Of a stretch of DNA of 47,148 bases, positions 1-8,612 are shown piece by piece; the first letter of the stretch is position 1, and every line of letters starts with the position of its first letter. A program made the position numbers and the translations under genes. Source of the stretch: Bacillota bacterium (GTDB lineage Bacteria; Bacillota_I; Bacilli_A; Erysipelotrichales; Erysipelotrichaceae); assembly GCA_029097145.1 (NCBI GenBank), contig JAQXNC010000130.1, positions 1 through 47,148 of the forward strand, read 5' to 3'. The notes below the pieces were generated by a model, which saw only the letters and a list, made by a program, of their open reading frames with translations, was not told the DNA's origin and ran no database searches.

Positions 1-604
1 AATACAATATTGAATAATCCATCTCGTTTTCTGCGTAAAACAATTCTTCAACTCTATTCAAGAACCCTTCTCTATTAAGCCCGCCTGTAATCGTATCGAC
101 ATAACTTAATTCATGAGTAGAAGTATTATCAAACATCATTCCAATGTCATCTTCTTTTTTGAATAGTATCCATTTAAATTCTTTATTCTTGGAAATGACT
201 TTAAGTTCAAACTCATCCTCTTTAAACTCAGTTTCAAACGAACTGTGAACGACAACATCATTGATTTTTATATCATCATATCCAAGATATTTAGCCAGCA
301 CCCTTTCACCTTCAACTGCGTCTTTTTCCATCTGCCAATATCCAATAAAGTTTGATGCAGTTTCAGACGACTCTTCTATAACGCCACATATCTCATTATC
401 GAAAGTCTTAACACGAATTTTTAAACAAACATTACCGGCATATATTTTAGTTTCATCACTAATTCCGGCTTTGATGTTTTTAAGAAAGATGGTATTATCA
501 TTCATCAATAAAAATCGTTCAAAGTCATTACTGCTGATTATTTTTCTGGTTGCATCGTCAATTAAAAAGCCATTGATGTATTTGAAGAACCCTATATTAT
601 TCAT
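1..604 (-). CDS. GGDEF-domain protein, C-terminal part outside the window
   Basis: The frame is open from an ATG at 604-602 to the window edge (about 201 codons). The first ~165 residues show no family I recognise. They are followed by YVDTITGGLNREGFLNRVEE, which matches the start of a GGDEF domain (usual form D-x-LTGL-x-NR-x-x-F). GGDEF domains make cyclic di-GMP or are degenerate sensors; the catalytic GGDEF loop lies beyond the edge, so activity cannot be judged. The ATG overlaps the stop of the upstream signal peptidase gene (AATGAATAA), so translation is probably coupled. It is the last visible gene of a four-gene overlapping operon. The TGGLNR form instead of TGLLNR hints at a divergent domain. 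Confidence 0.7.
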   Translation of the reverse strand, partial: MNNIGFFKYINGFLIDDATRKIISSNDFERFLLMNDNTIFLKNIKAGISDETKIYAGNVCLKIRVKTFDNEICGVIEESSETASNFIGYWQMEKDAVEGERVLAKYLGYDDIKINDVVVHSSFETEFKEDEFELKVISKNKEFKWILFKKEDDIGMMFDNTSTHELSYVDTITGGLNREGFLNRVEELFYAENEMDYSILY

Positions 605-1106
605 TTTCGTCCAACTCCTTCTTACATCTAATAGCATCCATAAGACTGCTGATTAACATAATCAGTAAAGGCACAGCAATACATCCGAAGAAAATAATCG
701 GATTAGACATTAATGTCATAACCTCACCAATGAAGTATGATTGGAAAATAACTTTACCGATAACATTATCTTTACTTACAGGATAAATATCATTAAAGTC
801 GTTAGCATCGCCTTTTGTAGTAATTCGGTCGCCATCAATACTGACAACACGATGAGTGTTTACCATTCCGCTAATTGAAGGGTCTGATGAAAAGAAGGAA
901 ATAATATCTCCTTCGGTAAATTCTTCTTCATGAACTACAATCAATGAATTTGTTTTAATGGCTGGTTCCATTGAGCCTGTTAGGACACGATATGTATGAT
1001 AACCATAATTAGCACTTCCGACAAAATTTAAAATTAACACCAATGTAGCAAGACCAATGAGGACTGCTGATACTATGTCTAATATTACTGAAATAACTTT
1101 TTTCAT
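597..1106 (-). CDS. SipW-like (S26B) signal peptidase I
   Basis: A 169-aa membrane protease with an N-terminal membrane segment (residues ~8-30) and a C-terminal one (~133-157). The nucleophile is Ser45 in GSMEPAI. The usual bacterial lysine is replaced by His85 in NTHRV, with an aspartate in the TKGDAND motif (~D100). This Ser-His-Asp arrangement is typical of SipW and of archaeal/ER signal peptidases, which in Bacillus release biofilm proteins such as TasA. The start overlaps the stop of the upstream coiled-coil gene by ATGA, and its own stop overlaps the GGDEF gene. No TasA-like or camelysin substrate is visible nearby, so the substrate is unknown. A second, divergent copy lies at 8613-9260. 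Confidence 0.85.
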   Translation of the reverse strand: MKKVISVILDIVSAVLIGLATLVLILNFVGSANYGYHTYRVLTGSMEPAIKTNSLIVVHEEEFTEGDIISFFSSDPSISGMVNTHRVVSIDGDRITTKGDANDFNDIYPVSKDNVIGKVIFQSYFIGEVMTLMSNPIIFFGCIAVPLLIMLISSLMDAIRCKKELDENE

Positions 1107-2671
1107 GAAGTGCTCCTTTTGAATAAACTGAAACGTTCCTGTTTTTTAATTTGTGAACGTAATTCTTCGTTTTCTTTGTTAAGTCGTTTAATCTCCTCTT
1201 GGTAGGAAATAATATTATTGCCCGCACTCTCCAGTTCGGATTTTATCTTGTCATATCCATCTAGTTTTGGCTGTACAACCTGTAATAGTTTTCCTATGGC
1301 ATTTAATTTAGTGGTACGGGTATTAAGCATATTAGCCAATTCAATATTTTTATTTGTAGTGTTTTCGAGTTTGCGTTTTACTCTAGCAAGTTCGTCAATA
1401 TAACCTGCATTTTCTTGTTCAAGCAAACTTATCTGGCCACTGTATTCAGATGATAACTTTTCTCTGATATTTTCAATTTCTCTGTTTGTTAAATCCATCT
1501 GTTGATCAAGTTGTCTTGTCAGATAATCAAGTTTAGTGCTGATGGTATTCTTTTCATCTGTTAATTCTTTGATGATTTCTTTTAATACTTCAATCTGCTT
1601 TTTGGCTTCAAGTTCACCTTCTGTTACTTCTTCAACAATGACCTGCCTGATTTCAACATTTGGTATATTATAGTCATCGACAACTTCATCCTGAATTGTC
1701 TTAACAAACTTCGGCTTAAAATTCTTATGCTTCTTTTGTTTAATCTTATCTAAATTTCTTCCATCTTTAGAAAGAATTGATTTAAATGTTGTATATGTAT
1801 TAATCAAGTTAGAATACATCTGCAATAAAAATTCTTGGTCAAAATCAACCAATGATTTCTTAATGTCGATACTGTATCCAACGTCATCATATCGCTCCAA
1901 AAACTGCCATAACTGATAACACTTTTTATAGTCAGGGTCTTTGATTAATAAGTTGGTTCTTTGAATCGGACTTCGTACCCTAGCACAACCATTCATCGTC
2001 GAATAAAATGTTGTATCTCTTAACGACAGAACCTGTTTCCTAACTTTATCAATACGCATAAACAAATCCATATTATCAGGCCCACTCTCGGCGAAGGTTT
2101 TATGGTTATTAACGATAATCTCGAGTTTGTATTCAACATCTTCCGTTTTCCCTTTTATCTTGGAATTCATATTAATTACATCTCTAATTTCATCGCCTTC
2201 AGTCCAGAAAATAATATCAGTACGCTGATCGATAAAAGAAATCAGTTTCTGTATTAAACAATAAACGAATCGATTTTCGTATAAATCGTAGGTTTCTTCA
2301 TTTGATACTGTTAGAATTCTTGTTGGTTGAATTTCTTCATCTGTTGCTGAGGCGATAAATTGAGTATTCTGCGATAAGTGTCTGATTGAATCGGCACTAA
2401 TTTTTTTAGCGTGTGAAGTTGGCACAACCTCCTCGACTGTTTTGATGAAACGCCTCGGTTTGTTGATTACTTTATTTAACGACTCTAATGAATCCTCGAT
2501 AGTTGTTAGCCACTTTTCATCGAGTTCTTTGTGCAGAGTCTGTTGTGAGTATTGAATTTCATTGTTTCCGCCTGATAACGTGTTGAATAAATATTGATAA
2601 AACTCATCTTCTTCTAATGAGCGTAATTTTCTTGATAATTTTCCGTATAAGCCTTCTATTGTTTTCGCCAT
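1103..2671 (-). CDS. DUF2357-like protein with long C-terminal coiled coil
   Basis: 522 aa. Residues ~100-310 resemble DUF2357, a domain found beside McrB-like ATPases in modification-dependent restriction and related systems; the ENRFVYCLI and LLIKDPDYKKCYQLW stretches are the features I used. Residues ~345-515 are a charged heptad-rich coiled coil. I see no PD-(D/E)XK nuclease motif, unlike McrC-type proteins, so it may be a structural or sensor subunit. The start codon lies inside the end of the acyltransferase gene, with GGGGGTAGG as ribosome binding site. The McrB-like AAA+ gene at 6984-8609 is a plausible partner although it sits in a separate transcript. The family call is from memory of motifs and is moderate. 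Confidence 0.55.
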   Translation of the reverse strand: MAKTIEGLYGKLSRKLRSLEEDEFYQYLFNTLSGGNNEIQYSQQTLHKELDEKWLTTIEDSLESLNKVINKPRRFIKTVEEVVPTSHAKKISADSIRHLSQNTQFIASATDEEIQPTRILTVSNEETYDLYENRFVYCLIQKLISFIDQRTDIIFWTEGDEIRDVINMNSKIKGKTEDVEYKLEIIVNNHKTFAESGPDNMDLFMRIDKVRKQVLSLRDTTFYSTMNGCARVRSPIQRTNLLIKDPDYKKCYQLWQFLERYDDVGYSIDIKKSLVDFDQEFLLQMYSNLINTYTTFKSILSKDGRNLDKIKQKKHKNFKPKFVKTIQDEVVDDYNIPNVEIRQVIVEEVTEGELEAKKQIEVLKEIIKELTDEKNTISTKLDYLTRQLDQQMDLTNREIENIREKLSSEYSGQISLLEQENAGYIDELARVKRKLENTTNKNIELANMLNTRTTKLNAIGKLLQVVQPKLDGYDKIKSELESAGNNIISYQEEIKRLNKENEELRSQIKKQERFSLFKRSTS

Positions 2672-3591
2672 AACCTACCCCCATTTATAAATGCAAACAT
2701 GAGTGTTGCTATTAAGATTGATACCAATAAATTAATGTACTTATTATTTATGTCCAGAAGTCTTGATAGATAACCAATCACTACCGGCTGATACAGATAG
2801 ATTTCTAAAGTACCGGTGAGTTTAGGAAATTTCTTAATAGTAAAAGCAAAATCAAATATTCCTAATGCACTAATCATTATTAGTAAGTTGTCGTAGCAAC
2901 TAATAAAACGAGTAAAGTTAGATGGACGCTGACCAAAATTATATGCAACACACGTCAGTAATATCGTTATAGCCAGCCAAACAAAAATACTATTTCGATG
3001 ACCTAATTTATCTCTTATTAAGTAAAGTTGATGTCCTAATAACAAATAAGCCATGTATCTAAATAGCGGATATAATAAATCAGCATACACACCAAAACCC
3101 AATAAGTATATTGCATTGATTCCAAATAACACTAGCAAAAAGTCAAGGGCATGTTTATTTCTTGCTAACACTTTAATCCATGGCATAAATAGATAAACAA
3201 ATATCATAAACTTAGATACATACCAAAGATGACCGCTGAATGGAGCATTGTTAATTTTTAATATTAGAATGTTCTTGATAATACTTGGTAGGGAAACTAC
3301 ATACTGATTGAATGATTTACAGTTTAATCCGTATGCAAATAAATATGCTACGACTGCCAATACATATAATTTAATTGCCTTTTTGATAAGTCCCTTATTT
3401 GACTCCTTATGTAGTTCAAGAAAACCAGTCAGCATAACAAAAATAGGAACACCAATCATACTTGCCATTGACAGCAAAATCATAAAAAGGTCGGAGTTCC
3501 CGCCCGAAAACATAAAAGATGAAGTACTGTGTAAAATAACGACCATTGCACAAGCAACCAGTCGTAAAAAGTCAATTCCTGAATATCTCAT
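2656..3591 (-). CDS. Acyltransferase 3 family membrane protein
   Basis: 311 aa with about ten hydrophobic segments. It begins MRYSGIDFLRLVACAMVVIL followed by HSTSSF: the DFLR...H pattern of the acyltransferase-3 family (OatA/NodX/WecH type), where the early histidine is part of the active site. These proteins transfer acetyl or other acyl groups to cell-wall or exported sugars. It is the first gene of an overlapping operon with the DUF2357, signal peptidase and GGDEF genes (16-nt overlap with the next gene). It diverges from the plus-strand DUF4234 gene, leaving about 110 bp for both promoters. Acceptor substrate unknown. The family is secure; its role in this cluster is inference. Confidence 0.8.
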   Translation of the reverse strand: MRYSGIDFLRLVACAMVVILHSTSSFMFSGGNSDLFMILLSMASMIGVPIFVMLTGFLELHKESNKGLIKKAIKLYVLAVVAYLFAYGLNCKSFNQYVVSLPSIIKNILILKINNAPFSGHLWYVSKFMIFVYLFMPWIKVLARNKHALDFLLVLFGINAIYLLGFGVYADLLYPLFRYMAYLLLGHQLYLIRDKLGHRNSIFVWLAITILLTCVAYNFGQRPSNFTRFISCYDNLLIMISALGIFDFAFTIKKFPKLTGTLEIYLYQPVVIGYLSRLLDINNKYINLLVSILIATLMFAFINGGRLWRKQ

Positions 3592-3701
3592 ATTAGATAA
3601 TACGCCGGCAATATGACAAACCTAATATTTTTGTTCGCTTTGAGCCTCTAAATGATAAATATGGCAATAGTTCGTATCATTTTGTAGAGAGGTACTAAAA
3701 G

Positions 3702-4037
3702 ATGAAAAAGAGAAATCCTGGTCTAGCATTACTCCTGTCTTTACTGACTTGTGGGTTATATGCAATATATTGGGAAATCGTTTTAGTCGATGATGTCAAC
3801 TTCGTTACAGAAAGGAGAACAACTTCAGGTGTAATGGTATTCCTACTAAGTATTTTAACTTGTGGAATTTACTGGTTATTCTGGGTTTATCAGGCTGGAG
3901 TAGCGATTGATGATGCAAGAGCAAAGGCTGGATTACCTGCAACAAACAAGGGTATCCTATGTCTCATACTAAGCATTTTCGGACTAGGCATTATCGCTAT
4001 GATGATTATTCAAAACGACGTAAATGAATTGGCATAA
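3702..4037 (+). CDS. DUF4234 membrane protein
   Basis: 111 aa with three hydrophobic segments. It carries two copies of a motif of the type LLSLLTCGLYAIYW / LLSILTCGIYWLFW, characteristic of the DUF4234 family of small membrane proteins of unknown function. The ribosome binding site is GAGAGG upstream of the ATG. The final 14 bases overlap the start of the DUF2752 gene, so the two are probably co-translated; the same pairing is common in Firmicutes. No enzymatic motif is visible. Confidence 0.75.
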   Translation: MKKRNPGLALLLSLLTCGLYAIYWEIVLVDDVNFVTERRTTSGVMVFLLSILTCGIYWLFWVYQAGVAIDDARAKAGLPATNKGILCLILSIFGLGIIAMMIIQNDVNELA

Positions 4038-4368
4038 ATCAAAAATGGGCAGGATTTGTTTAGCATTTCTTGCCCTCGTCTTATTGACACAAGCCATCCC
4101 TGTCCCATGTGCATTTAGAACTATCACTGGTATTAAGTGTCCTGGGTGTGGAATAACCAGATCCTTCCTCTCTTTAATGCGATTAGATTTTGTGAATGCT
4201 TTTTATTATAATGCTTTTGTGATAACACTAATTCCATTAACAATAATCTACCTCTTGATAAGAAAGAAACTTTCCGAAAGAACAGAAAACACAATCATCA
4301 TGGTAGTTATTATCCTGGCTTTTATGTTCATGGGAGTCAGAAATCTAAATATTTTGCCAATATATTAG
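4024..4368 (+). CDS. DUF2752 membrane protein
   Basis: 114 aa. An N-terminal hydrophobic segment is followed by CPGCGITRSFLSLMRLDFVN, the signature of DUF2752 (CPGCG-x-TR), and then two more membrane segments. The cysteine pair could bind a metal or form a disulphide, but no function is established. It starts inside the end of the DUF4234 gene, and an in-frame Met8 is an alternative start. A strong hairpin terminator follows at 4413-4440. Confidence 0.75.
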   Translation: MNWHKSKMGRICLAFLALVLLTQAIPVPCAFRTITGIKCPGCGITRSFLSLMRLDFVNAFYYNAFVITLIPLTIIYLLIRKKLSERTENTIIMVVIILAFMFMGVRNLNILPIY

Positions 4369-4412
4369 GACAATTACGGAATATTGTGGTTGTCCAAAAC
4401 CCTATAAATAAA

Positions 4413-4440
4413 GGATATTAGTTGATAATATCCTTTTTTA
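4413..4440 (+). terminator. Rho-independent terminator after the DUF4234-DUF2752 pair
   Basis: Perfect 8-bp stem GGATATTA / TAATATCC with loop GTTGA, followed by six T residues. Confidence 0.85.
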
Positions 4441-4523
4441 CTGCCTTATGAGACTGGATCCATGTCTAAATTTTTAGATAATTTCGTTTTGAGGCCATTT
4501 TAATACTAAAAGTTCATGTCATC

Positions 4524-4529
4524 TATAAT
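4524..4529 (+). promoter_or_regulatory. Candidate -10 box of the restriction-modification gene
   Basis: Perfect TATAAT 20 bases ahead of the start codon of the gene at 4549. The -35 region is weak, so start-site mapping would be needed. The ACGGGG ribosome binding site lies between. Confidence 0.45.
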
Positions 4530-4548
4530 CTAGCAACGGGGAATTTAT

Positions 4549-6699
4549 ATGGCAAAGAATTATTTAACCGAGCGAGAAGGACAAATTGCGTTTTTCAACA
4601 ATTTCAGAATTGATTATGAGAATAATCCTGTCCTAATAGACAACACCGATGGTGTCTGGAAAGGAAATATATTAGAGTTCAAATTAAATATAACGAATCT
4701 AAATAAAGTCGTTTTCCAGACAATCAAGTATCTTTCAAAAATGAGAATTAAGGGAGAGGCTGTTCCTGCTAATATTCTTATTGTTGATTTAAATCAAGAG
4801 ATTTGTTATGTGTATCATTCTCAAGATTACTTTGAGGATATTCATAAAGTTTATATAGGTGGTGCTTCTACAAATAACGAAAATTTCACCGCTGGTAACT
4901 ACAGAGAAAAAATTGATTACAGCACACAAGAAGGTTCATTAAGAGTTCTTCAGTTATTACAAGAAAATAACTACATGAAAATTAAAATTGATGAGAACTG
5001 TATTGTTGGATGGGCGGAAAGATATTATAAAGAGCATCCACATGCGAATAAAGGTGATTTTCTCGGTGATGAAACTGGAAAAATAAAAGTTAAAGGTGAA
5101 ATTAGAGAACCTAAATATTTCAAGGAATACATTCTACCATTTGAAGATACTACAAATGAAAGATTTAAGTATTTGATGGGTGTTTTAAATGATAGACTGA
5201 ATAAAAAAGAATTAGGTGCTTTCTATACACCAATGTTATATGCTGAAAAGGCTTGTGAATTAGTTAAGATGGCTATTGATAGAGTTCCGGAAGGTAATGA
5301 TTATATTATTCTTGATAGATGTTCTGGAACCGGAAATCTTGAACAGGCAATTATAAATAAATTAGGTGATGATGTTGCTTCACATATTATCTGCTCAACC
5401 TTTGAATATTATGAATATAAAGTTCTTCTTGAAAGAATTGGAGATAAAGTTAAAGCCATAATTCCGCCAACAGAAGAAAATGTAATATATAGCAATGGTT
5501 GTGTATTAAACGCTGATGCTTTAAGTAAAGACTATATTAATAATCCAATTATTAAAAGTTATGTAGATAACCCAGAGTGCTCAATTATTCTGTTTGAAAA
5601 TCCACCCTATCATGATGAAAGTTCAAACTCACAAGGAAACCAAGCCAGAACAAGAAACATTTCTTATGTAAAAGAAGAAATGAAAAAGGAGATAAAAGGA
5701 AACGCTTCAAATGATTTGGCGAATAGATTTATATGGTCAGCATTTAAATATTATTTAAGACAAGATACTGACAGTTATATATTATTCTCACCTCTCAAAT
5801 ACTGGAAATCTCAATCTTTGGTAAATAAGAAATTTGTTAAAGGATATTTATTCAACAGAAAACACTTTAATGCCACTGAATCAGGTGTAGGCTGTGTTTT
5901 CTGGAAGAATGAAGAAGATAAAACAAATGAGATTTCCTTAGAGGCATTCAACATCTGTGATGACGAACTAAAGTTAGATAAAAATATAACTGTTAAAAAA
6001 GTCTTTAATACACCTGCTAAATTGTTTGATAAAAGAAAAGAAGATAACTATATTGCCTATATGAACTGTTCTGGCTTTAATTTAAGCAACGACAGCAGAA
6101 GTTTATATAGAACAAACACGGTGAAAGGGCATGGAAGTTGTTTTTATGTATATCCAGATGTATATTTAGAAAAACTTCCTTTGTTTGTAGCAAAATTATA
6201 TCCTCAGGATAATTGGTTTGAAAAAGATGTTATTTATACCACAACTGATAAGGGTGATGCCTACAAAGAAGATGAAGATTTCTTAATGAAGTGCTTAATT
6301 TATGCTTGTCTCACAAATCAAAATAAATGTCTTTCATTCACGGATAATAATGGCAAGTATTACAATAATGAATTATGCTTTGATAAAGATACCCTTGCTT
6401 CAAAAGAATTAGAAAAGTATGAATTAAACGATGATGAGAATGAAGTTATAAATCTCTGGAATAGTATATTGACTGAAATAAAAACTCACCCTGAATATAA
6501 CGCCAATTTAAGATATGGAACATATCAGATAAATGAAGAAATAAATATATATACCGAAATAAATGATGGTAGAAGAAAAGAAAGAAGATATAAATATCCA
6601 GATTTAAACGGCAATTTAGACTCATTAGGAACTAAACTTAAAGACTATTATAAGAAATATATTGCTCCTAAAATGTTTGAATATGAATTGTTAAAGTAA
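4549..6699 (+). CDS. Single-chain restriction enzyme / N6-adenine DNA methyltransferase
   Basis: 716 aa. Residues ~25-50 contain D34...E43-F-K45, which fits a PD-(D/E)XK nuclease core. Residues ~220-460 are an amino-methyltransferase: AdoMet-binding motif I DRCSGTGN (256-263) and catalytic NPPY (351-354), preceded by the KKELGAFYTP stretch typical of type IIG/Eco57I-like enzymes. The C-terminal ~250 residues probably recognise DNA. One polypeptide would therefore cut and methylate. It stands alone on the plus strand between two minus-strand clusters, with its own -10 box and terminator, as expected of a mobile defence gene. The nuclease assignment is less sure than the methyltransferase; it could be an orphan methylase. 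Confidence 0.78.
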   Translation: MAKNYLTEREGQIAFFNNFRIDYENNPVLIDNTDGVWKGNILEFKLNITNLNKVVFQTIKYLSKMRIKGEAVPANILIVDLNQEICYVYHSQDYFEDIHKVYIGGASTNNENFTAGNYREKIDYSTQEGSLRVLQLLQENNYMKIKIDENCIVGWAERYYKEHPHANKGDFLGDETGKIKVKGEIREPKYFKEYILPFEDTTNERFKYLMGVLNDRLNKKELGAFYTPMLYAEKACELVKMAIDRVPEGNDYIILDRCSGTGNLEQAIINKLGDDVASHIICSTFEYYEYKVLLERIGDKVKAIIPPTEENVIYSNGCVLNADALSKDYINNPIIKSYVDNPECSIILFENPPYHDESSNSQGNQARTRNISYVKEEMKKEIKGNASNDLANRFIWSAFKYYLRQDTDSYILFSPLKYWKSQSLVNKKFVKGYLFNRKHFNATESGVGCVFWKNEEDKTNEISLEAFNICDDELKLDKNITVKKVFNTPAKLFDKRKEDNYIAYMNCSGFNLSNDSRSLYRTNTVKGHGSCFYVYPDVYLEKLPLFVAKLYPQDNWFEKDVIYTTTDKGDAYKEDEDFLMKCLIYACLTNQNKCLSFTDNNGKYYNNELCFDKDTLASKELEKYELNDDENEVINLWNSILTEIKTHPEYNANLRYGTYQINEEINIYTEINDGRRKERRYKYPDLNGNLDSLGTKLKDYYKKYIAPKMFEYELLK

Positions 6700-6703
6700 A
6701 GAA

Positions 6704-6735
6704 GACGAAACTAATTAAGGTTTCGCCTTTTTCTT
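6704..6735 (+). terminator. Terminator of the restriction-modification gene
   Basis: Stem GACGAAAC / GTTTCGCC (one mismatch) with an 8-base loop, followed by TTTTTC, starting five bases after the stop codon. Confidence 0.75.
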
Positions 6736-6814
6736 TCTTGTTGATCTTAAGTTGCCTCAATAAAATTATACCAATTTTTGAGGTTAAAACCAGCCTTATA
6801 ACACCAAAAATAAA

Positions 6815-6835
6815 GAGGTTATCTAAAATAACCCC
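6815..6835 (-). terminator. Possible minus-strand terminator hairpin
   Basis: GAGGTTAT / ATAACCCC with a 5-base loop; on the minus strand it is followed by TTTATTTTT. It could back up the terminator at the end of the AAA+ gene. Confidence 0.5.
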
Positions 6836-6887
6836 TTATAAATCATATTTTAAATGGACACATGAATCCGTAATAGTCCATATATTA

Positions 6888-6910
6888 GAGCGATGTTATC
6901 GCTCTTTTTT
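6888..6910 (+). terminator. Plus-strand hairpin terminator
   Basis: Perfect stem GAGCGAT / ATCGCTC with a GTT loop and six T residues. No plus-strand gene is visible between it and the terminator at 6704-6735, so it may end a short unidentified RNA or be a relic. Confidence 0.6.
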
Positions 6911-6914
6911 ATAT

Positions 6915-6950
6915 GACCAGATAAATGACCAGATAAATGTCCGGATAAAC
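6915..6950. repeat. Three tandem 12-bp units
   Basis: GACCAGATAAAT occurs twice in a row and is followed by a third, degenerate unit GTCCGGATAAAC. Confidence 0.7.
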
Positions 6951-6966
6951 GTTCTAAATATAAGAA

Positions 6967-6985
6967 AACTGGGATTTCCCCAGTT
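6967..6985 (-). terminator. Terminator overlapping the stop of the AAA+ gene
   Basis: AACTGGG / CCCAGTT hairpin. The minus-strand transcript continues TTCTTATATTT. The stop codon at 6986-6984 lies at the hairpin edge. Confidence 0.65.
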
Positions 6986-8609
6986 AAAATGTATTTTGAA
7001 TTCTTATTAAATAGTTTTTAGAATCAGTCATTCCTGTTTTGCCAAATAGTTTTTCAATATAAGAGATAAGACCTTTTATTTCATCTCGAACAAAACCGAT
7101 GTTCAATGACTCGAACTTCTTCAGTACTTTTCTTGATAAGATATAGTCAACAGCATCCAATTCTGAACCTCCTGTCGCAACATAAACAGGAATAAAATCG
7201 TTCAGTTGTTTAAAGATACGATTACCAATAGACAACTTAAATCTTGTCTGAAGATATCCATCTAACTTATATATTTTATCCATCATTTCATCTGATACCT
7301 TATACAATTCTTTTGCCTTATCAAACATTTCTACAAGATGAGCATTTGTAATAGAGATCTGCCCCTGATCTTGGGCTTCAAATGGTTCAGCCCTTTCGTT
7401 AAGTTCAATAGGCATTGCTCTATCATATACCTTATCTGTAATAGTAAATGTTGAATCATCATTATTTGCAGTACCAACAAAATACAGATTAGGTGTCATA
7501 CGAACCTTACCATCGGTCATCAGTTTTGGATCGTTTGTCCAAGCAGTTGGAACTAAATCCAGTACCCATTCGTCGAAACTTGGCATTTCGAGAATTGATA
7601 AAGGTTCAGCAAAATAATATTCAATACGAGCAAGGTTCATTTCATCAAGAACAATAAAGCATGGATCTTTACGATAGTTTGCTTCATATACTGCTCTTAA
7701 AAATTCTGTCTCATTAAAACGTTTTGAAAACTCGTTAAAGTATCCTAAAATTTCTGTTCTGTCTCTAAAGTTAGGTTGCACAGATACAATTGTTGCTGGA
7801 TTGTTCAGAAATCTTGATAAGGAATAAGGTAAACTTGTTTTACCTGTACCAGAAATACCTTCAAGAATCATAATATGTGATGAAGCCATACCAGCTACAA
7901 AACGTCTGATAGTTTCGATACTATAATACAGTTTCATACGATTGCCAGCAAACTGGCGGAACTTTTCACAAAACTGTTCAAGCGTAATTTCATTATCCCA
8001 TTCTGGCTCAACGTATTCAGCGTATCGTTCATCAACGTTATATAGTTTAGGAAATCTTATGACGGAATCTTTTTCCCTCTGATCTGCAAGCATTTTAGCA
8101 TTAACAGTTGCAGTTGCCATTGACTCGGCTGATTTCTCATCAAAATTTAAACCACTTGCAACGATATTGCCGTTAACAGTACCACCGATAGTATCGGTTG
8201 CTAAGGCACTTTCGCCAATATAGTTATTTGCTCCGGTAGCCTTAACCTGCAACGCAAGAATTCTATTTTTCTCATCTATTAAGTCTAATACCTGCTTATT
8301 CAATTTACCAATTTCTTTATAAAGTTCTGCATTATCTTCAGTAGTAGCACGCAACTTAATATTTAGTATAATGCGTCTTACTATGATAACGACAATCAGG
8401 ATTGGAATAGCAATTAAAACAATTGCCAGCAAGATTGCAAGTATCTTGGAGAACAAATTAAGTTCAGGAAAATACGACATAAATATTGATGAGTATGCTC
8501 CAAAAAAGAGTAGACTGAAAAGCCCGTTGAAAAAGTTAACTATCCAATCGGTTAAGTTGTAGATAATTTGGGATATGAGTTCAAACGCAAGGTTTAGAAA
8601 TTCACTCAT
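6984..8609 (-). CDS. Membrane-anchored McrB-like AAA+ ATPase
   Basis: 541 aa. Residues ~8-80 hold two or three hydrophobic segments; ~90-125 look like a short coiled coil. An AAA_5/McrB-type ATPase follows: Walker A GISGTGKTS (251-259), Walker B FIVLDEMNLARIEYYF (LDEMN at ~321-325) and a sensor region GTANNDDSTFTITDKVYDRA. McrB proteins are GTP-dependent DNA translocases of modification-dependent restriction, but they are soluble; the N-terminal membrane anchor is unusual and suggests action at the envelope. It starts three bases after the stop of a SipW-like signal peptidase. The nuclease partner (McrC) is absent; the DUF2357 protein at 1103-2671 is a candidate partner. ATP versus GTP use is unknown. 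Confidence 0.75.
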   Translation of the reverse strand: MSEFLNLAFELISQIIYNLTDWIVNFFNGLFSLLFFGAYSSIFMSYFPELNLFSKILAILLAIVLIAIPILIVVIIVRRIILNIKLRATTEDNAELYKEIGKLNKQVLDLIDEKNRILALQVKATGANNYIGESALATDTIGGTVNGNIVASGLNFDEKSAESMATATVNAKMLADQREKDSVIRFPKLYNVDERYAEYVEPEWDNEITLEQFCEKFRQFAGNRMKLYYSIETIRRFVAGMASSHIMILEGISGTGKTSLPYSLSRFLNNPATIVSVQPNFRDRTEILGYFNEFSKRFNETEFLRAVYEANYRKDPCFIVLDEMNLARIEYYFAEPLSILEMPSFDEWVLDLVPTAWTNDPKLMTDGKVRMTPNLYFVGTANNDDSTFTITDKVYDRAMPIELNERAEPFEAQDQGQISITNAHLVEMFDKAKELYKVSDEMMDKIYKLDGYLQTRFKLSIGNRIFKQLNDFIPVYVATGGSELDAVDYILSRKVLKKFESLNIGFVRDEIKGLISYIEKLFGKTGMTDSKNYLIRIQNTF

Positions 8610-8612
8610 ACT

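Noticed and set aside
261-656. 131-aa plus-strand ORF
   Set aside because: It lies opposite the GGDEF gene and the end of the signal peptidase gene, which have clear protein motifs and overlapping starts; it has no ribosome binding site.
1103-2671. McrC-like nuclease
   Set aside because: No PD-(D/E)XK motif could be found; the C-terminal part is a coiled coil.
6738-7010. 90-aa plus-strand ORF
   Set aside because: It spans terminators and tandem repeats and overlaps the end of the AAA+ gene; no ribosome binding site or domain.
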